A stretch of 64,000 nucleotides of DNA, taken from assembly GCA_963821815.1 (NCBI GenBank), contig CAWGFG010000005.1, positions 1-64,000 on the forward strand. The letters are read 5' to 3'. The notes under the pieces are model-generated. The model was given only the letters and a program-made list of their open reading frames with translations, did not search any database and was not told where the DNA came from. Source of the stretch: JASGTU01 sp963821815 (lineage in GTDB: Bacteria > Chloroflexota > Anaerolineae > Caldilineales > Caldilineaceae). Shown here one piece after another: positions 10,436-18,431 of the stretch (position 1 is the first letter of the stretch; every line of letters starts with the position of its first letter). The position numbers and the translations under genes are program-made.

Positions 10436-10668
10436 GTTTGCCTCCCGCAGATGCAAACTACAACACACATCGGCATCCACGGCGTGTCGCCCCTAGTAAG
10501 ATTCTCCCTTTCGTACTCACCCTTACGGGCGGTAACAGTCTGGGGTGCCTCGCAACACGCTGGTCAAACTAACGAACGGACTCGTAGTATCCAGTAATCA
10601 TCGACCTGCGTCGCGGATGCCGTACACGCCATTTTCATCCATCTGTGGGTGCGCCGCAAGGCGCATGG
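10436..10668 (-). ncRNA. Candidate bridge-RNA region of IS110 copy B
   Basis: This non-coding end is about 230 bp and matches that of the intact copy at 51586-51816. A block of about 60 nt in its middle is identical between copies. Differences cluster next to the transposase start and around the GTCGATGATTACT/GTCGGATGTTTACT site. Strong conservation of non-coding DNA between two copies of unequal coding integrity fits a functional RNA, but recent common origin would also explain it. Confidence 0.5.
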
Positions 10669-10748
10669 GCAACTAACGAGAATAAGGATTCTCGGCTGGA
10701 GCAGCACACCGGTGATTTTACTGGGACGCAGAGTTCAGACTGCATATT

Positions 10749-10776
10749 AATCCCTGCCCATATGACAGGGATTTTC
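10749..10776 (+). terminator. Hairpin with short T-rich tail
   Basis: AATCCCTG and CAGGGATT form an 8-bp stem around a 9-nt loop and are followed by TTCTTG. It has the form of a weak intrinsic terminator on the plus strand, but no gene that it would serve lies upstream. The rest of 10669-11100 shows no gene. Confidence 0.3.
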
Positions 10777-11106
10777 TTGCTCAGGCACATCCCTTTGATT
10801 TGGCCGTGAACTTTCGGAAATGGATGAACACCAGGCAAGAATAATTCAGCGAAAACATTCGTTTCCGTACACTTTTTGGGACATGATGTGCTGTACGTCG
10901 TGTGTCAAGCAATAACCGTAGTCTGATTGATGATATGGTGTGGATGATGGAGCTTGCCGTCTAGGACAAAGACACTAGGCTGAGGATACTTACATCCACG
11001 CACAGATCGTAGGGCGCTTGGGTACAGCGCCAGAGAGACGAAGACCGTATACACAACGCCAGACGCCGGGGACAGTGACGCTCCATGTAGTTAATTCTGG
11101 TTGCGG

Positions 11107-11141
11107 AGAGCCCTGTGGTCATTATCAGACCACAGGGCTCT
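11107..11141 (-). terminator. Perfect 14-bp hairpin downstream of small secreted protein gene
   Basis: AGAGCCCTGTGGTC and GACCACAGGGCTCT are exact complements around a 7-nt loop, about 50 bases beyond the stop codon of the secreted protein gene. There is no T run, so it may be a factor-dependent terminator, an mRNA stabiliser or a palindromic element rather than a classical intrinsic terminator. Confidence 0.5.
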
Positions 11142-11190
11142 GCTAGTTGCGTTACTCACGATGGTCACAGAAACGGCAGCAGCGATCAGG

Positions 11191-11526
11191 CTATTGTCCA
11201 GGTTCCATAGCCATATCTGCCTCCAGATTGTCCGACTCCTGGGCCACTTGCGAGCCTACAGGAAATGCCAGGTAATATTCCAGCGGATGAACGTTAGCTA
11301 CGCTGGGCATTTGCGCGATCGCCAGATATTCGATTACCGGCAACGCCAAGTAGAACTCAAGAGGGTGTGCACCATCCCAGCTCGACACGACTTCTCTCGC
11401 CACCTGCGGCTGCAGCTGACCTGGATCGACAAACGGCGAATCCTGGGCCATTACACTGCTTGTGGTCATGCTTACAGCTAGACTGAGCAACACCAGAACA
11501 AAGGCTACACGTGATACAGACTTCAT
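11191..11526 (-). CDS. Small secreted protein of unknown function
   Basis: The 111-residue product starts at an ATG with AAGGAGAGAATC in front. It has a clear signal peptide (MKSVSRVAFVLVLLSLAVSM, cleavage after VMA). The mature part contains two imperfect copies of a short motif, HPLEFYLALPV and HPLEYYLAFPV, about 22 residues apart. I do not recognise the family. The repeat of aromatic/hydrophobic HPLE-YLA blocks suggests a small structural or binding peptide. A longer upstream start is possible but would place the signal peptide internally. Confidence 0.7.
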   Translation of the reverse strand: MKSVSRVAFVLVLLSLAVSMTTSSVMAQDSPFVDPGQLQPQVAREVVSSWDGAHPLEFYLALPVIEYLAIAQMPSVANVHPLEYYLAFPVGSQVAQESDNLEADMAMEPGQ

Positions 11527-11912
11527 GATTCTCTCCTTATTGGTTACTGACTTCCCGTATCTCATAACGTTGCCTAGACTACGACCCATGTTCATCTCGC
11601 TCTCCTTTCGTCTACAGAGCTAGAAACTGCCTGCCAGGCAGACAGAGAAGAGTCATTCGTTGCGCCCAACCAAGCATCACCTTCCTGACAGGCAAGTAGC
11701 CGGGTCTCAAACCTGTAACCTAGTTGCCAAATGTACCGAAACCCTATTCCACGTTGCCGTTTTCCAAGGCGCACGTTCGCAGAAGTGTGAGTATTCGCTG
11801 TGTTTGTGCCATTTCTTGTATCCTGACCGATTTCCTCTACCTATACAGCGTTACGTCAATGCGTTACACTGTTTCTGCGATCGTCTGAGAGCTTAGCAGA
11901 GCGTGCTGAATG

Positions 11913-11944
11913 AACCGCGAATAAACCGCGAATAATATATGAAT
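11913..11944 (+). promoter_or_regulatory. Direct repeat resembling a SARP box, before the BTAD gene
   Basis: AACCGCGAATA occurs twice in perfect tandem (11913-11923 and 11924-11934), followed by the AT-rich ATATATGAAT. SARP regulators of the BTAD class are known to bind heptamer direct repeats with an 11-bp period located about 8 bp before the -10 element. The spacing here fits, and a TATGAA-like -10 begins at 11938. The downstream gene itself encodes a BTAD protein, so autoregulation is a reasonable inference. Confidence 0.45.
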
Positions 11945-11967
11945 GGCACGTTTTGAGGAGAGCCAAA

Positions 11968-13121
11968 ATGTACGGGAAGCTGCGTCTGGCACTGCTCGGT
12001 ACGCCGCAAGTGACTCTCAACGGAAATCCGGTCTCAGAGTTCAAAACCAGCAAAGCCCAGGCACTGCTGTACTATCTGGCTGCAACGCGCAAACCTCACC
12101 TACGCGCTTCGTTGGCTACCCTCCTGTGGGGTGATTTCAGCGAAGACAAGGCAAGGGTCAACCTCAGCACGACGCTTAGTGAAGTACGCCGGCTGATGAG
12201 CGACTACGTCTCCGTGCAGGGGCAGACTATCTCTCTCTGGTTGGAAGGATCCTACTGGTTGGACGTCGAATGCCTTGAGACTAGCTTGGCCGATTGGACA
12301 ACGAAGGAGGATATAACCCAGTTGGTCGAGGCGGTCGATCTCTATCGCGGCGATTTCCTGCAGGGATTCCACGTGCACAATGCGGCTGACTTTGAGGACT
12401 GGCAGTCGCTAGAACGGGATCGGCTGCGCGATCTCGCAGTACAGGGACTGCACATATTGTCGACTAGATTCTCAGAGCAGGGAGAATGGTCGCAGGCCAT
12501 CGAATACACCAAGCGCTTGCTCTCGATCGAACCGTGGCGCGAGGAGGCTCACCGGCAACTCATGCGCCTGTATGCCCAGACAGACCAACTTGTCGCTGCC
12601 CTAAACCAGTACCAGATCTGTGTGGATATGCTGGAGGAGGAATATGGACTGCTGCCCGGCGATGAGACCACTAAACTGGCGGACACTTTGCGGGAGGGTC
12701 GCTGGAAGAGCGACTTCATCGAGACGTCCCGACAGCAGGACACAGATTCCAACTCAGGAGTAACCACCTCCGCACAGGAGCAAGCGCCTCTCCGGAACAA
12801 TCTACCCACAGCTCTCACGTCCTTTGTGGGGAGGCATGACGAACTGGCACAGCTAGATGAGCTTCTGGCATGTAGCCGCGTGCGGCTCGTGTCAATTGTT
12901 GGCCCAGGCGGAATTGCAAGACCCGCCTAGCCTTGGCGACTGCCCAGCAAGTAGCCACAGCACGCCTCTTAAGCCATGGCGTCCATTTCGTTGAGATGGC
13001 AAGCTTGAACGACCCGGGGCAAATAGTCAATGCCATTGCTGAGACTGTGCAGCTGCCTTTACAGACGAGCACCGGTGTATTGCGGCGATTTCTGCCTTTG
13101 GCGATGGTGAACATTAAGTGA
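11968..13121 (+). pseudogene. BTAD/SARP-type STAND regulator, frameshifted in Walker A and truncated
   Basis: The start has GAGGAG eight bases upstream. Residues 1-95 form a winged-helix DNA-binding domain (LRLALLGTPQVTLNG, LATLLWGDFSEDKARVNLSTTLSEVRRL), and about 100-245 a BTAD tetratricopeptide-like domain (LYRGDFLQGFHV, EPWREEAHRQLMRLYAQTDQ). A STAND ATPase begins after residue 280 (SFVGRHDELAQL). One G is missing inside the Walker A motif: GPGGI-ARPA is read, while the next frame gives GKTRLALATAQQVATARLL. After VQLPLQTS homology ends and the gene stops, so Walker B, the rest of the ATPase and any sensor repeats are lost. Regulators of this design normally exceed 900 residues. Confidence 0.85.
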
Positions 13122-13137
13122 ATTACACAGCACCGGT

Positions 13138-13377
13138 CTACTCAAGAGAACCTTCCACTTGTTGCGGAGGGTCTGTGCGCTGCAACGATAGGAGTTTGAG
13201 ATTGAGCGCATGAATCCTGGAAAGTGTGCCGAACAAGGCCGCCTGGTCGAGTAACCGTCCGCGCAGGGTCGTCACACCCTCACCATCGTTATGGATTTCC
13301 AGTCCTTCAAACCAGTCGGTCCAATTCGCCGAAAGACAACCTTCAACCCTTATTTCATAGAACCGATCGTCACACAT
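13138..13377 (-). CDS. Small conserved hypothetical protein (FYEIRVEG family)
   Basis: This 79-residue protein has the pattern RFYEIRVEG...WTDWFEGLEI...G.TTLRGRLLDQAALFGTLSRIHALNLKLLSL. I recall the same layout from small proteins that sit beside BTAD and LuxR-type regulators in Chloroflexota; no function is known to me. It reads toward the truncated BTAD gene and ends 17 bases from it. It appears intact. The family assignment rests on memory. Confidence 0.7.
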   Translation of the reverse strand: MCDDRFYEIRVEGCLSANWTDWFEGLEIHNDGEGVTTLRGRLLDQAALFGTLSRIHALNLKLLSLQRTDPPQQVEGSLE

Positions 13378-13694
13378 GAATGACCTCTACATCTGGCGTC
13401 TTTACCAGCAGTCGACGTGCACAGTACCAATAGCTGTATGTCCGAATGCAAATGGTCTCTACTGTGCATGCTGCTGCTAGTCAGGCGGTCCTGCTACGAC
13501 ACTGTCCTTGACACCGCCGCTCATCCGGGCCCGATTCGCCACTGCTGCCTGGAGTATCGGGCCCATCGAACGCCGGATCACAGCCCATTGAGTTTGTAAG
13601 ACTCATTCTCTGCGATCTGTAGCGCCGATGGACTACCTGGCTGAGCTACCTCGGCGCTTTCATGCGTCGTGCGAGTCACTAGTCCTTCTGCAGC
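13378..13694. other. No recognisable gene
   Basis: About 320 bp with only short, compositionally unconvincing frames. It would have to contain the promoter of the leftward small protein gene; no clear promoter or repeat was found. Confidence 0.4.
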
Positions 13695-13931
13695 TCAGGC
13701 GCTGTTTTGAGCCAATTCACTGGACGGTCCGTAGGCAGAAACCGCATCTTGCCCTCCCAGGCGAAATAGCGTCCAGCCCGCTGCAGCCAACCAAACCAAT
13801 AGCGGCAGCCACCACCAGAAGTACGCCACGCCGACGATGGGGTACAACATCATCGCGATGATTGCAATCGGCGCGATGGCGATTCCTAAATAGGCAACCG
13901 CCTTGTGAAACACACCATTCAGCATCGCCAA
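13695..13931 (-). pseudogene. C-terminal piece of a DUF4386-like membrane protein
   Basis: The 78 residues hold two transmembrane segments (AYLGIAIAPIAIIAMMLYPIVGV and YFWWWLPLLVWLAAAGWTLFRLG). The sequence resembles the last part of DUF4386-type integral membrane proteins, where a kALAYLGI segment precedes the final helices. The upstream part of that protein is missing; instead the DNA continues into a MalT-like ATPase in a different frame. This is a deletion junction near 13930. Family call is tentative. Confidence 0.5.
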
Positions 13932-14638
13932 GGAGAGAGCGCCGCCAGATGCAGACCGGCAATCCAGCCTTCCGTGCGTTCCTCCAGCGCCGCCACTTCC
14001 TCAGCGGACAACTGCAGGCCCATTGTCCTGTTGAGAAAGTCGGTAACCTCGTCGAGTTGAAAGCGCAACTCCTGTGCGCGTATCTCCACAAGCTGATTAC
14101 GCGCCCGGTAGCGTGCAAGCGGCCAAGGCGGGTCCGTTCGTGAGCCGATGACAATGTGGAGATTATAGGGAAGATGGTCCAGCAGGAACTGCATGCCGCT
14201 GTGGATGATGGGATGGTCGATCACATGATAATCGTCCAGAACGAGCACAAGCGAGCGGTCGTCCGCGGCGAGATCATTGATGAACAAGATGGGTATCGTC
14301 TCGCTCTTCAGAGGTTGCGGCATCTGGAGCAGTTCAGCAGCGGAATTGCCGACGTCTTCGAGAACGGCCTGGCAGGCCGCGATCACGTACATCCAGAAAC
14401 GATTCGGATCATTATCGCCGTTGTCCAGGGAGAGCCAGGCAACAGGGCATGGGTAACTGCCTACGGATTCGCTGAGTAGGGTAGTCTTGCCGGAACCTGC
14501 TGGCCCGGAGAGCAGGGAAAAACTCGCCAACCTGTTCATGCTGGACTGCAATTTGGCAACCAAAAGAGGCCGTGAAATTGCGTTCGGTCGACTGGGTGGA
14601 ATATAGAGCTTGGTGGTAAGAATGCCTGTCGAGTTCAC
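13919..14638 (-). pseudogene. MalT/LuxR-type STAND ATPase, N-terminal fragment
   Basis: About 235 residues match the N-terminal NTPase of MalT-like regulators: TTKLYIPPSRPNAISRP, Walker A LSGPAGSGKTTLL, Walker B LVLVLDDYHVI, the sensor region VIGSRTDPPWPLARYRARNQL and the lid ELRFQLDEVTDFLN, ending in EGWIAGLHLAAL. Full-length members have about 900 residues with tetratricopeptide-like sensor repeats and a C-terminal LuxR helix-turn-helix, all absent here. Homology stops at SPWRC, where the DNA joins a membrane-protein remnant. Without its DNA-binding end it cannot act as a regulator. Confidence 0.85.
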
Positions 14639-14719
14639 TGCAGTGGTGCACTTCCAGAACAGGTACTTCGTATCGATTCCCTATTCCCTACAGTCTACAA
14701 CACCCATAAAGGCGCATGG

Positions 14720-14959
14720 TTATCTCCCTTCAATATCAATCTGCCGCATGTCTATCTCCGGGTTATCAACAAAGTTATCTGATAGCCAAGACGCCATAGC
14801 CGACGAACTCTCCGATCCACCGACAACGAAAGGTAGGAAAGCATCCGGCAACGATAGCGCATAAGGCGACATTAGCCTGGTGGTAACGCATGCAACCATC
14901 AACGACAGGAGAAGGGAGGTTGTCAGGACAAGTGGCGAAAGATGCAATGGACGCTGCAC
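14720..14959 (-). CDS. Possible small secreted or membrane-anchored protein
   Basis: A 79-residue frame opens with GTG, with GGAGGAGG 14 bases upstream. It starts with a hydrophobic segment (LVLTTSLLLSLMVACVT) that could be a signal peptide, perhaps with a lipobox-like VAC. The rest is unremarkable. I do not recognise it, and it may be the remnant of a longer gene or a chance frame. Confidence 0.3.
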   Translation of the reverse strand: MQRPLHLSPLVLTTSLLLSLMVACVTTRLMSPYALSLPDAFLPFVVGGSESSSAMASWLSDNFVDNPEIDMRQIDIEGR

Positions 14960-15108
14960 AGAGATGACGTCGCCTCCTCCAGCGCTCTCAGAATGTGTTT
15001 CCCTCGCCCAACTGCGTAAGGACTACTGATGGCCGTGCGTGGCAGGTCTTTAGTGGCGTCACTCTGCATCTGCTCCAGGATTAACCTTGGCCGCCGCCAG
15101 GACGGTAC

Positions 15109-15371
15109 CTACGGCTCAAAGCGTGTAATGTGCTCGAACGTGTCAAAGTCCATATCGTAACTGAACAGCTCCTCAACGTCGCTGTGCTCCATCTCGGCTA
15201 CGGTGAGCGCGTCCTCAAAGTCGATCGCGTGTTTGGCGTAGAGGTCGAGGGCGCGGAAATACTTGCGCCGGTCCGGGATCTTGAGCCCTTGCAGGGCGAT
15301 GATAGGATAGAGCCTGGCGCGCACGTCCGCCCGCGCCAGGTGGTAGACACGCGGCGAGGACAGAACCAATA
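15109..15371 (-). pseudogene. PIN-domain (VapC-like) toxin, C-terminal two thirds
   Basis: The 86 residues include YVxSSPRVYHLARADVR-like helices, then AIDFEDALTVAEMEHSDVEELFSYDMDFDTFEHITRFEP. This is the C-terminal half of a PIN nuclease, with conserved acidic residues in DFEDAL and DMDFD. The N-terminal strand with the first catalytic aspartate is missing: upstream, at about 15372, the sequence changes abruptly to a STAND-regulator remnant (ALESVYWFC). The toxin is therefore truncated and no antitoxin gene remains next to it. Confidence 0.65.
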
Positions 15372-16560
15372 AACGCTTTCCAACGCCTTATCAATCGCGG
15401 CGAAGTCCCTATGCTGAACAGCCCATTGCCAAGCAGCGCACACATTGTCCCAATCCGCCTTTATCTCCTGCAGTGCGCCAAGCTTTCGTCGGCCCTTCAG
15501 ATCCGATTCCAGTGCATGTGGAAAGTCGGCGAGGTAGGCGGCGTGCGCGGCCTGCGTTTCGCCCACGCACGTGCGGTTTTCAGATGTTTTTCGGCATACT
15601 GGCGCCGCAGCTCGTGTATCTGGTAGCGCCCACCCTGCGCGCTATCTCGCTGCAGCAGCGATGCGCTGACCAGGTTGCCCAGAATAGGCAGCATCGCCGT
15701 CGCGACAACCTGTGCTTCCGCACGCGTGAAGCCACTGCGAAAGACAGCCAGCCGCATAAGGGCCGACTGCTCGTCCGCGCTCAGCCGCTGCCAAGAGGAC
15801 GAAAACACAGCGCGGATGCTGCTCTGCCGGTCGGGAAGATCGCGAACCCTCGCCTGAAGGAATTCAAGGCTCGCTCTGATCTCGGTGTTGATTTCCTCTG
15901 GCGAGAGCACGTCGCTTCACGCGGCCGCCAGCAGGATGGCCAGCGGCATGCCGTGTACCAGCCGGCAGATTTCCGCTACGTGCGCGTTGTTGCCGTCGTT
16001 GAGCACAAAGGCCGCATCGGCGCGTCGGGCGCTTTGCGCAAAAAGCTTGAGGGCACTGTACTCTTCGACGATGTCAGCCATCTTCTTCTCGCGGGGAAGC
16101 TCATGTCGGCCAGATCAAAGACATTCTTCCCGCTCAGCCTGAGCCGCTCACGCGAGGTCACCAGTATGTTGACCACGGTCGCGTTCCGCAGGATCGCGTT
16201 CACGAGTTCCGCCCCCTCCAATAGGTACTCGAAGTTGTCCAGCACAAGGAGAATCTGTCGCTCAGATAGATAGTCCAGCTGCTGCTGCTTCGTCGATTTC
16301 CCCTGAGCCTGCAGCACAACGCCCATGACGTCTGCCAAAGCCACGGGGATCTCGCCCGTGTCGCCAAGCGGCGCCAGCTCCACATAGAAGACGCCCTGGC
16401 CGTAGTTGTCCAGCAGCTCTGCAGCCGCCTACCGTGCTAGCCGACATTTACCCATGCCGCCAGGCCCCACGATTGTCACCAGACGAACGTCTCCGGATCC
16501 AAGCAGGTGGCGGGACTCCTTGGACCGCGCTGGCATCTGTTCAAGAACCTGACGGATGCG
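15372..16560 (-). pseudogene. STAND ATPase regulator, degraded by frameshifts and a stop
   Basis: Reading leftward, the frames give a P-loop (RLVTIVGPGGMGKCRLAR followed by a TAG stop), then FYVELAPLGDTGEIPVALADVMGV, Walker B QILLVLDNFEYLL, the sensor VTSRERLRLSG, and after a frameshift near 15940 the winged-helix region LPDRQSSIRAVFSSSWQRLSADEQ and GRYQIHELRRQYAEKHL. A second frameshift near 15560 leads to DNVCAAWQWAVQHRDFAAIDKALES. Homology then ends at a junction with a PIN domain. The pieces are in the right order for an NB-ARC-type ATPase of a BTAD or LuxR regulator whose DNA-binding part is gone. Confidence 0.8.
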
Positions 16561-16590
16561 GTGTACAAGACCTAGCAGAAGCATCAGTCA

Positions 16591-17217
16591 GTGATCGAAC
16601 GTGAGCTTTCGCAGACACAGGCAACGAGCGAATGCCAAGACACACCCCTTGCACCAGAATCATTGTCCAACGCGTATTCTGACACTGCGCAACCCGGCAC
16701 AGCAGATATTGCTCGTGGGCAACGTGTCCTCGAAGCTCACCGACTTCATCAGCAAGGATGGAAAAATAGAGCAGTCGCTATGCACATTGACGTATGCCCT
16801 AAGACTGTACGCCGTTACCTCAATACGGAGCTTCCACACACGCCCCTTCGGCGATCGCGTCGGAGGCAACTGCTCGACCCAAACAGAGACTACATACTCG
16901 AACGCTGGAATGCAGGTTGCCACAATTCCGCACAACTTTGTCGAGAGATCCAGGCGCAAGGCTTTTCAGGACAGTACTCTATCGTCCGCCACTTCGCCGG
17001 TACACTACGCGAGAAGAGTGGACTACCACCACGGATACGCAATGCTACTGGCAAGACAATTCGGCAAGATACACGACAAGTTTATCGATGCACGCGAGAT
17101 ACGCTACCTGCCCTAGTGGTTCGACCACGAACCGAACATCGACAGCACAGGCGAGAACTTCAACGTCGCTCAACTATGGACTCACGCCGGCGGAGCCAAG
17201 CAAATGTTCACGAGTAG
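16591..17217 (+). pseudogene. ISL3 family transposase, C-terminal helix-turn-helix fragment
   Basis: The recognisable part is RLHQQGWKNRAVAMHIDVCPKTVRRYL, then LLDPNRDYILERWNAGCHNSAQLCREIQAQGFSGQYSIVRHF. This pattern (LDPY..YL.ERWN.GC.NA.QL.REI..QG) is typical of the internal helix-turn-helix region of ISL3 transposases. The zinc-finger N-terminus and the DDE core are missing, and the tail after PRIRN is out of frame. A complementary ISL3 N-terminal fragment lies at 30016-30687. Confidence 0.65.
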
Positions 17218-17286
17218 TTGACGCCAGAATCGAGTTGCAATATTCTGATAGTCAGCTTTTCGGCGGGTGGTTCTGAAGGAGAAATC

Positions 17287-17610
17287 ATGATGAGCGGTGA
17301 AGCACACGTTAGCATCGGTCGGGTCAAGCGCGACATCTCCGAGTTGGTGAACCGCGTCGCCTATGCCGGTGAGCGCATTGTCCTGACCTCTCGCGGCAAA
17401 CCCAAGGCTGCCCTAGTCAGCCTAGAGGACTACGAATGGCTGGCACGCGCCAAGGACACCAAGGCCAAAGAGTGGCGAACATGGCTGGCAGAAAGCGCCC
17501 AACTCGGCGACGAAATTCTGAAACGGCGAAAAGGCGTTCCCGTCGATGCACACACAGTTTGGCAGGCTGCCCGCGACGACCTGGAGGACCGCGATGCCGC
17601 TGGTGGTTGA
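17287..17610 (+). CDS. Phd/YefM-type antitoxin
   Basis: A 107-residue protein starts at ATG with AAGGAG five bases upstream. Residues 1-60 are a Phd/YefM DNA-binding fold: VSIGRVKRDISELVNRVAYAGERIVLTSRGKPKAALVSLEDYEWL. The C-terminal part is the flexible region that normally wraps and blocks the toxin. Its stop overlaps the start of the PIN toxin gene, the usual translationally coupled arrangement. Such antitoxins repress their own operon. It appears intact. Confidence 0.88.
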   Translation: MMSGEAHVSIGRVKRDISELVNRVAYAGERIVLTSRGKPKAALVSLEDYEWLARAKDTKAKEWRTWLAESAQLGDEILKRRKGVPVDAHTVWQAARDDLEDRDAAGG

Positions 17611-18013
17611 CGCAAGCTTTGTCTTTCGCCTGCTCGTTCCCAACGCACACCAGTCATATCTGCGTGCCAAGCTGGACGAATGGCGGCAGACAGAAGACCG
17701 GCTGGTCGCGCCGAGCCTATGGCTCTATGAGCTCACCTCCGCCCTGGTCAAAGCGGTGCACTTCGAACAGTTGACCGAGGACGAAGCGCGCCACGCGCTG
17801 CGACTCGTGCATACTTTTCCGATTGATCTGATCATCCCGGATCGGCCGTTGAGCGAGGCAGCCTTTGACTGGAGCCTGCGCTTACAGCGTATCAACGCAT
17901 ATGATTCGTTCTATCTTGCCCTGGCCGACGCCCTGGACAGCGAACTGTGGACGGCCGACCAGCGCTTGGTCAACGCGGCGCAACAAGAATGGGTCAAAAA
18001 CCTTATCGGCTGA
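17594..18013 (+). CDS. VapC-like PIN-domain toxin
   Basis: The start is the ATG inside the antitoxin gene's end, preceded by GGAGG seven bases away; a longer upstream frame is not supported. The 139-residue protein is a complete PIN ribonuclease: D6 in LVVDASF, the conserved glutamate in WLYELTSALVKA, then aspartates in YDSFYLALAD and WTADQRLV. PIN toxins cleave tRNA or rRNA in a metal-dependent manner. It forms a two-gene operon with the preceding antitoxin. Of the several toxin genes in this window it is the only one without visible damage. Confidence 0.88.
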   Translation: MPLVVDASFVFRLLVPNAHQSYLRAKLDEWRQTEDRLVAPSLWLYELTSALVKAVHFEQLTEDEARHALRLVHTFPIDLIIPDRPLSEAAFDWSLRLQRINAYDSFYLALADALDSELWTADQRLVNAAQQEWVKNLIG

Positions 18014-18431
18014 AGGATTGGGTCGAACTAAATAGAGCAAACCCTATGCCCTACATGAAGAAGCTCATCGAAGTCGCTCTGCCGTTGCAGAAAGTGACTG
18101 GAGCAACGGGTCGACCGAAGGTCATGTCAACCGATTCAAAACGTTGAAGCGGCAAATGTACGGTCGGGCGAATCTTGATCTACTACGGATTCGCCTTGTC
18201 AGACTAATCTAGCACGAAATGTACTTGAGTACCACCAAAACGGGTCAGCAATACAAGATGTAGTTCTATACAAGCCAGGAGTGCAACCGCACTTCGTTAT
18301 GTCGACTGCACCGGTTCGTCTGGACGAAGTTCAGTCACTTTGTAGTAGGTAAGCTCAGATCGGCTATAAAACGTCTTGCCGAGCCGCTTGAACGAATTCT
18401 AGCTTCACCGGTCACTTGGATCCGTGCGAGA
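18014..18431. other. No recognisable gene
   Basis: About 420 bp between the toxin gene and the convergent regulator gene. No open frame with coding character, no clear hairpin terminator. Confidence 0.4.

Larger units (their letters stand above)
9173..10668 (-). mobile_element. IS110 family insertion sequence (copy B, inactivated)
   Basis: Its ends can be set by comparison with the intact copy at 51586-53078: shared sequence begins at CCATGCGCCTTGCGGCGC on the transposase-upstream side and ends at CATTTTCAAGGGAG on the other. The two copies are nearly identical over about 1.5 kb. Copy B directly abuts copy A, so one IS110 appears to have inserted at the end of the other or both share a target. 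Confidence 0.85.

Noticed and set aside
11592..11896. Small open frames upstream of the BTAD gene
   Set aside because: No coding character; region better explained as promoter DNA.
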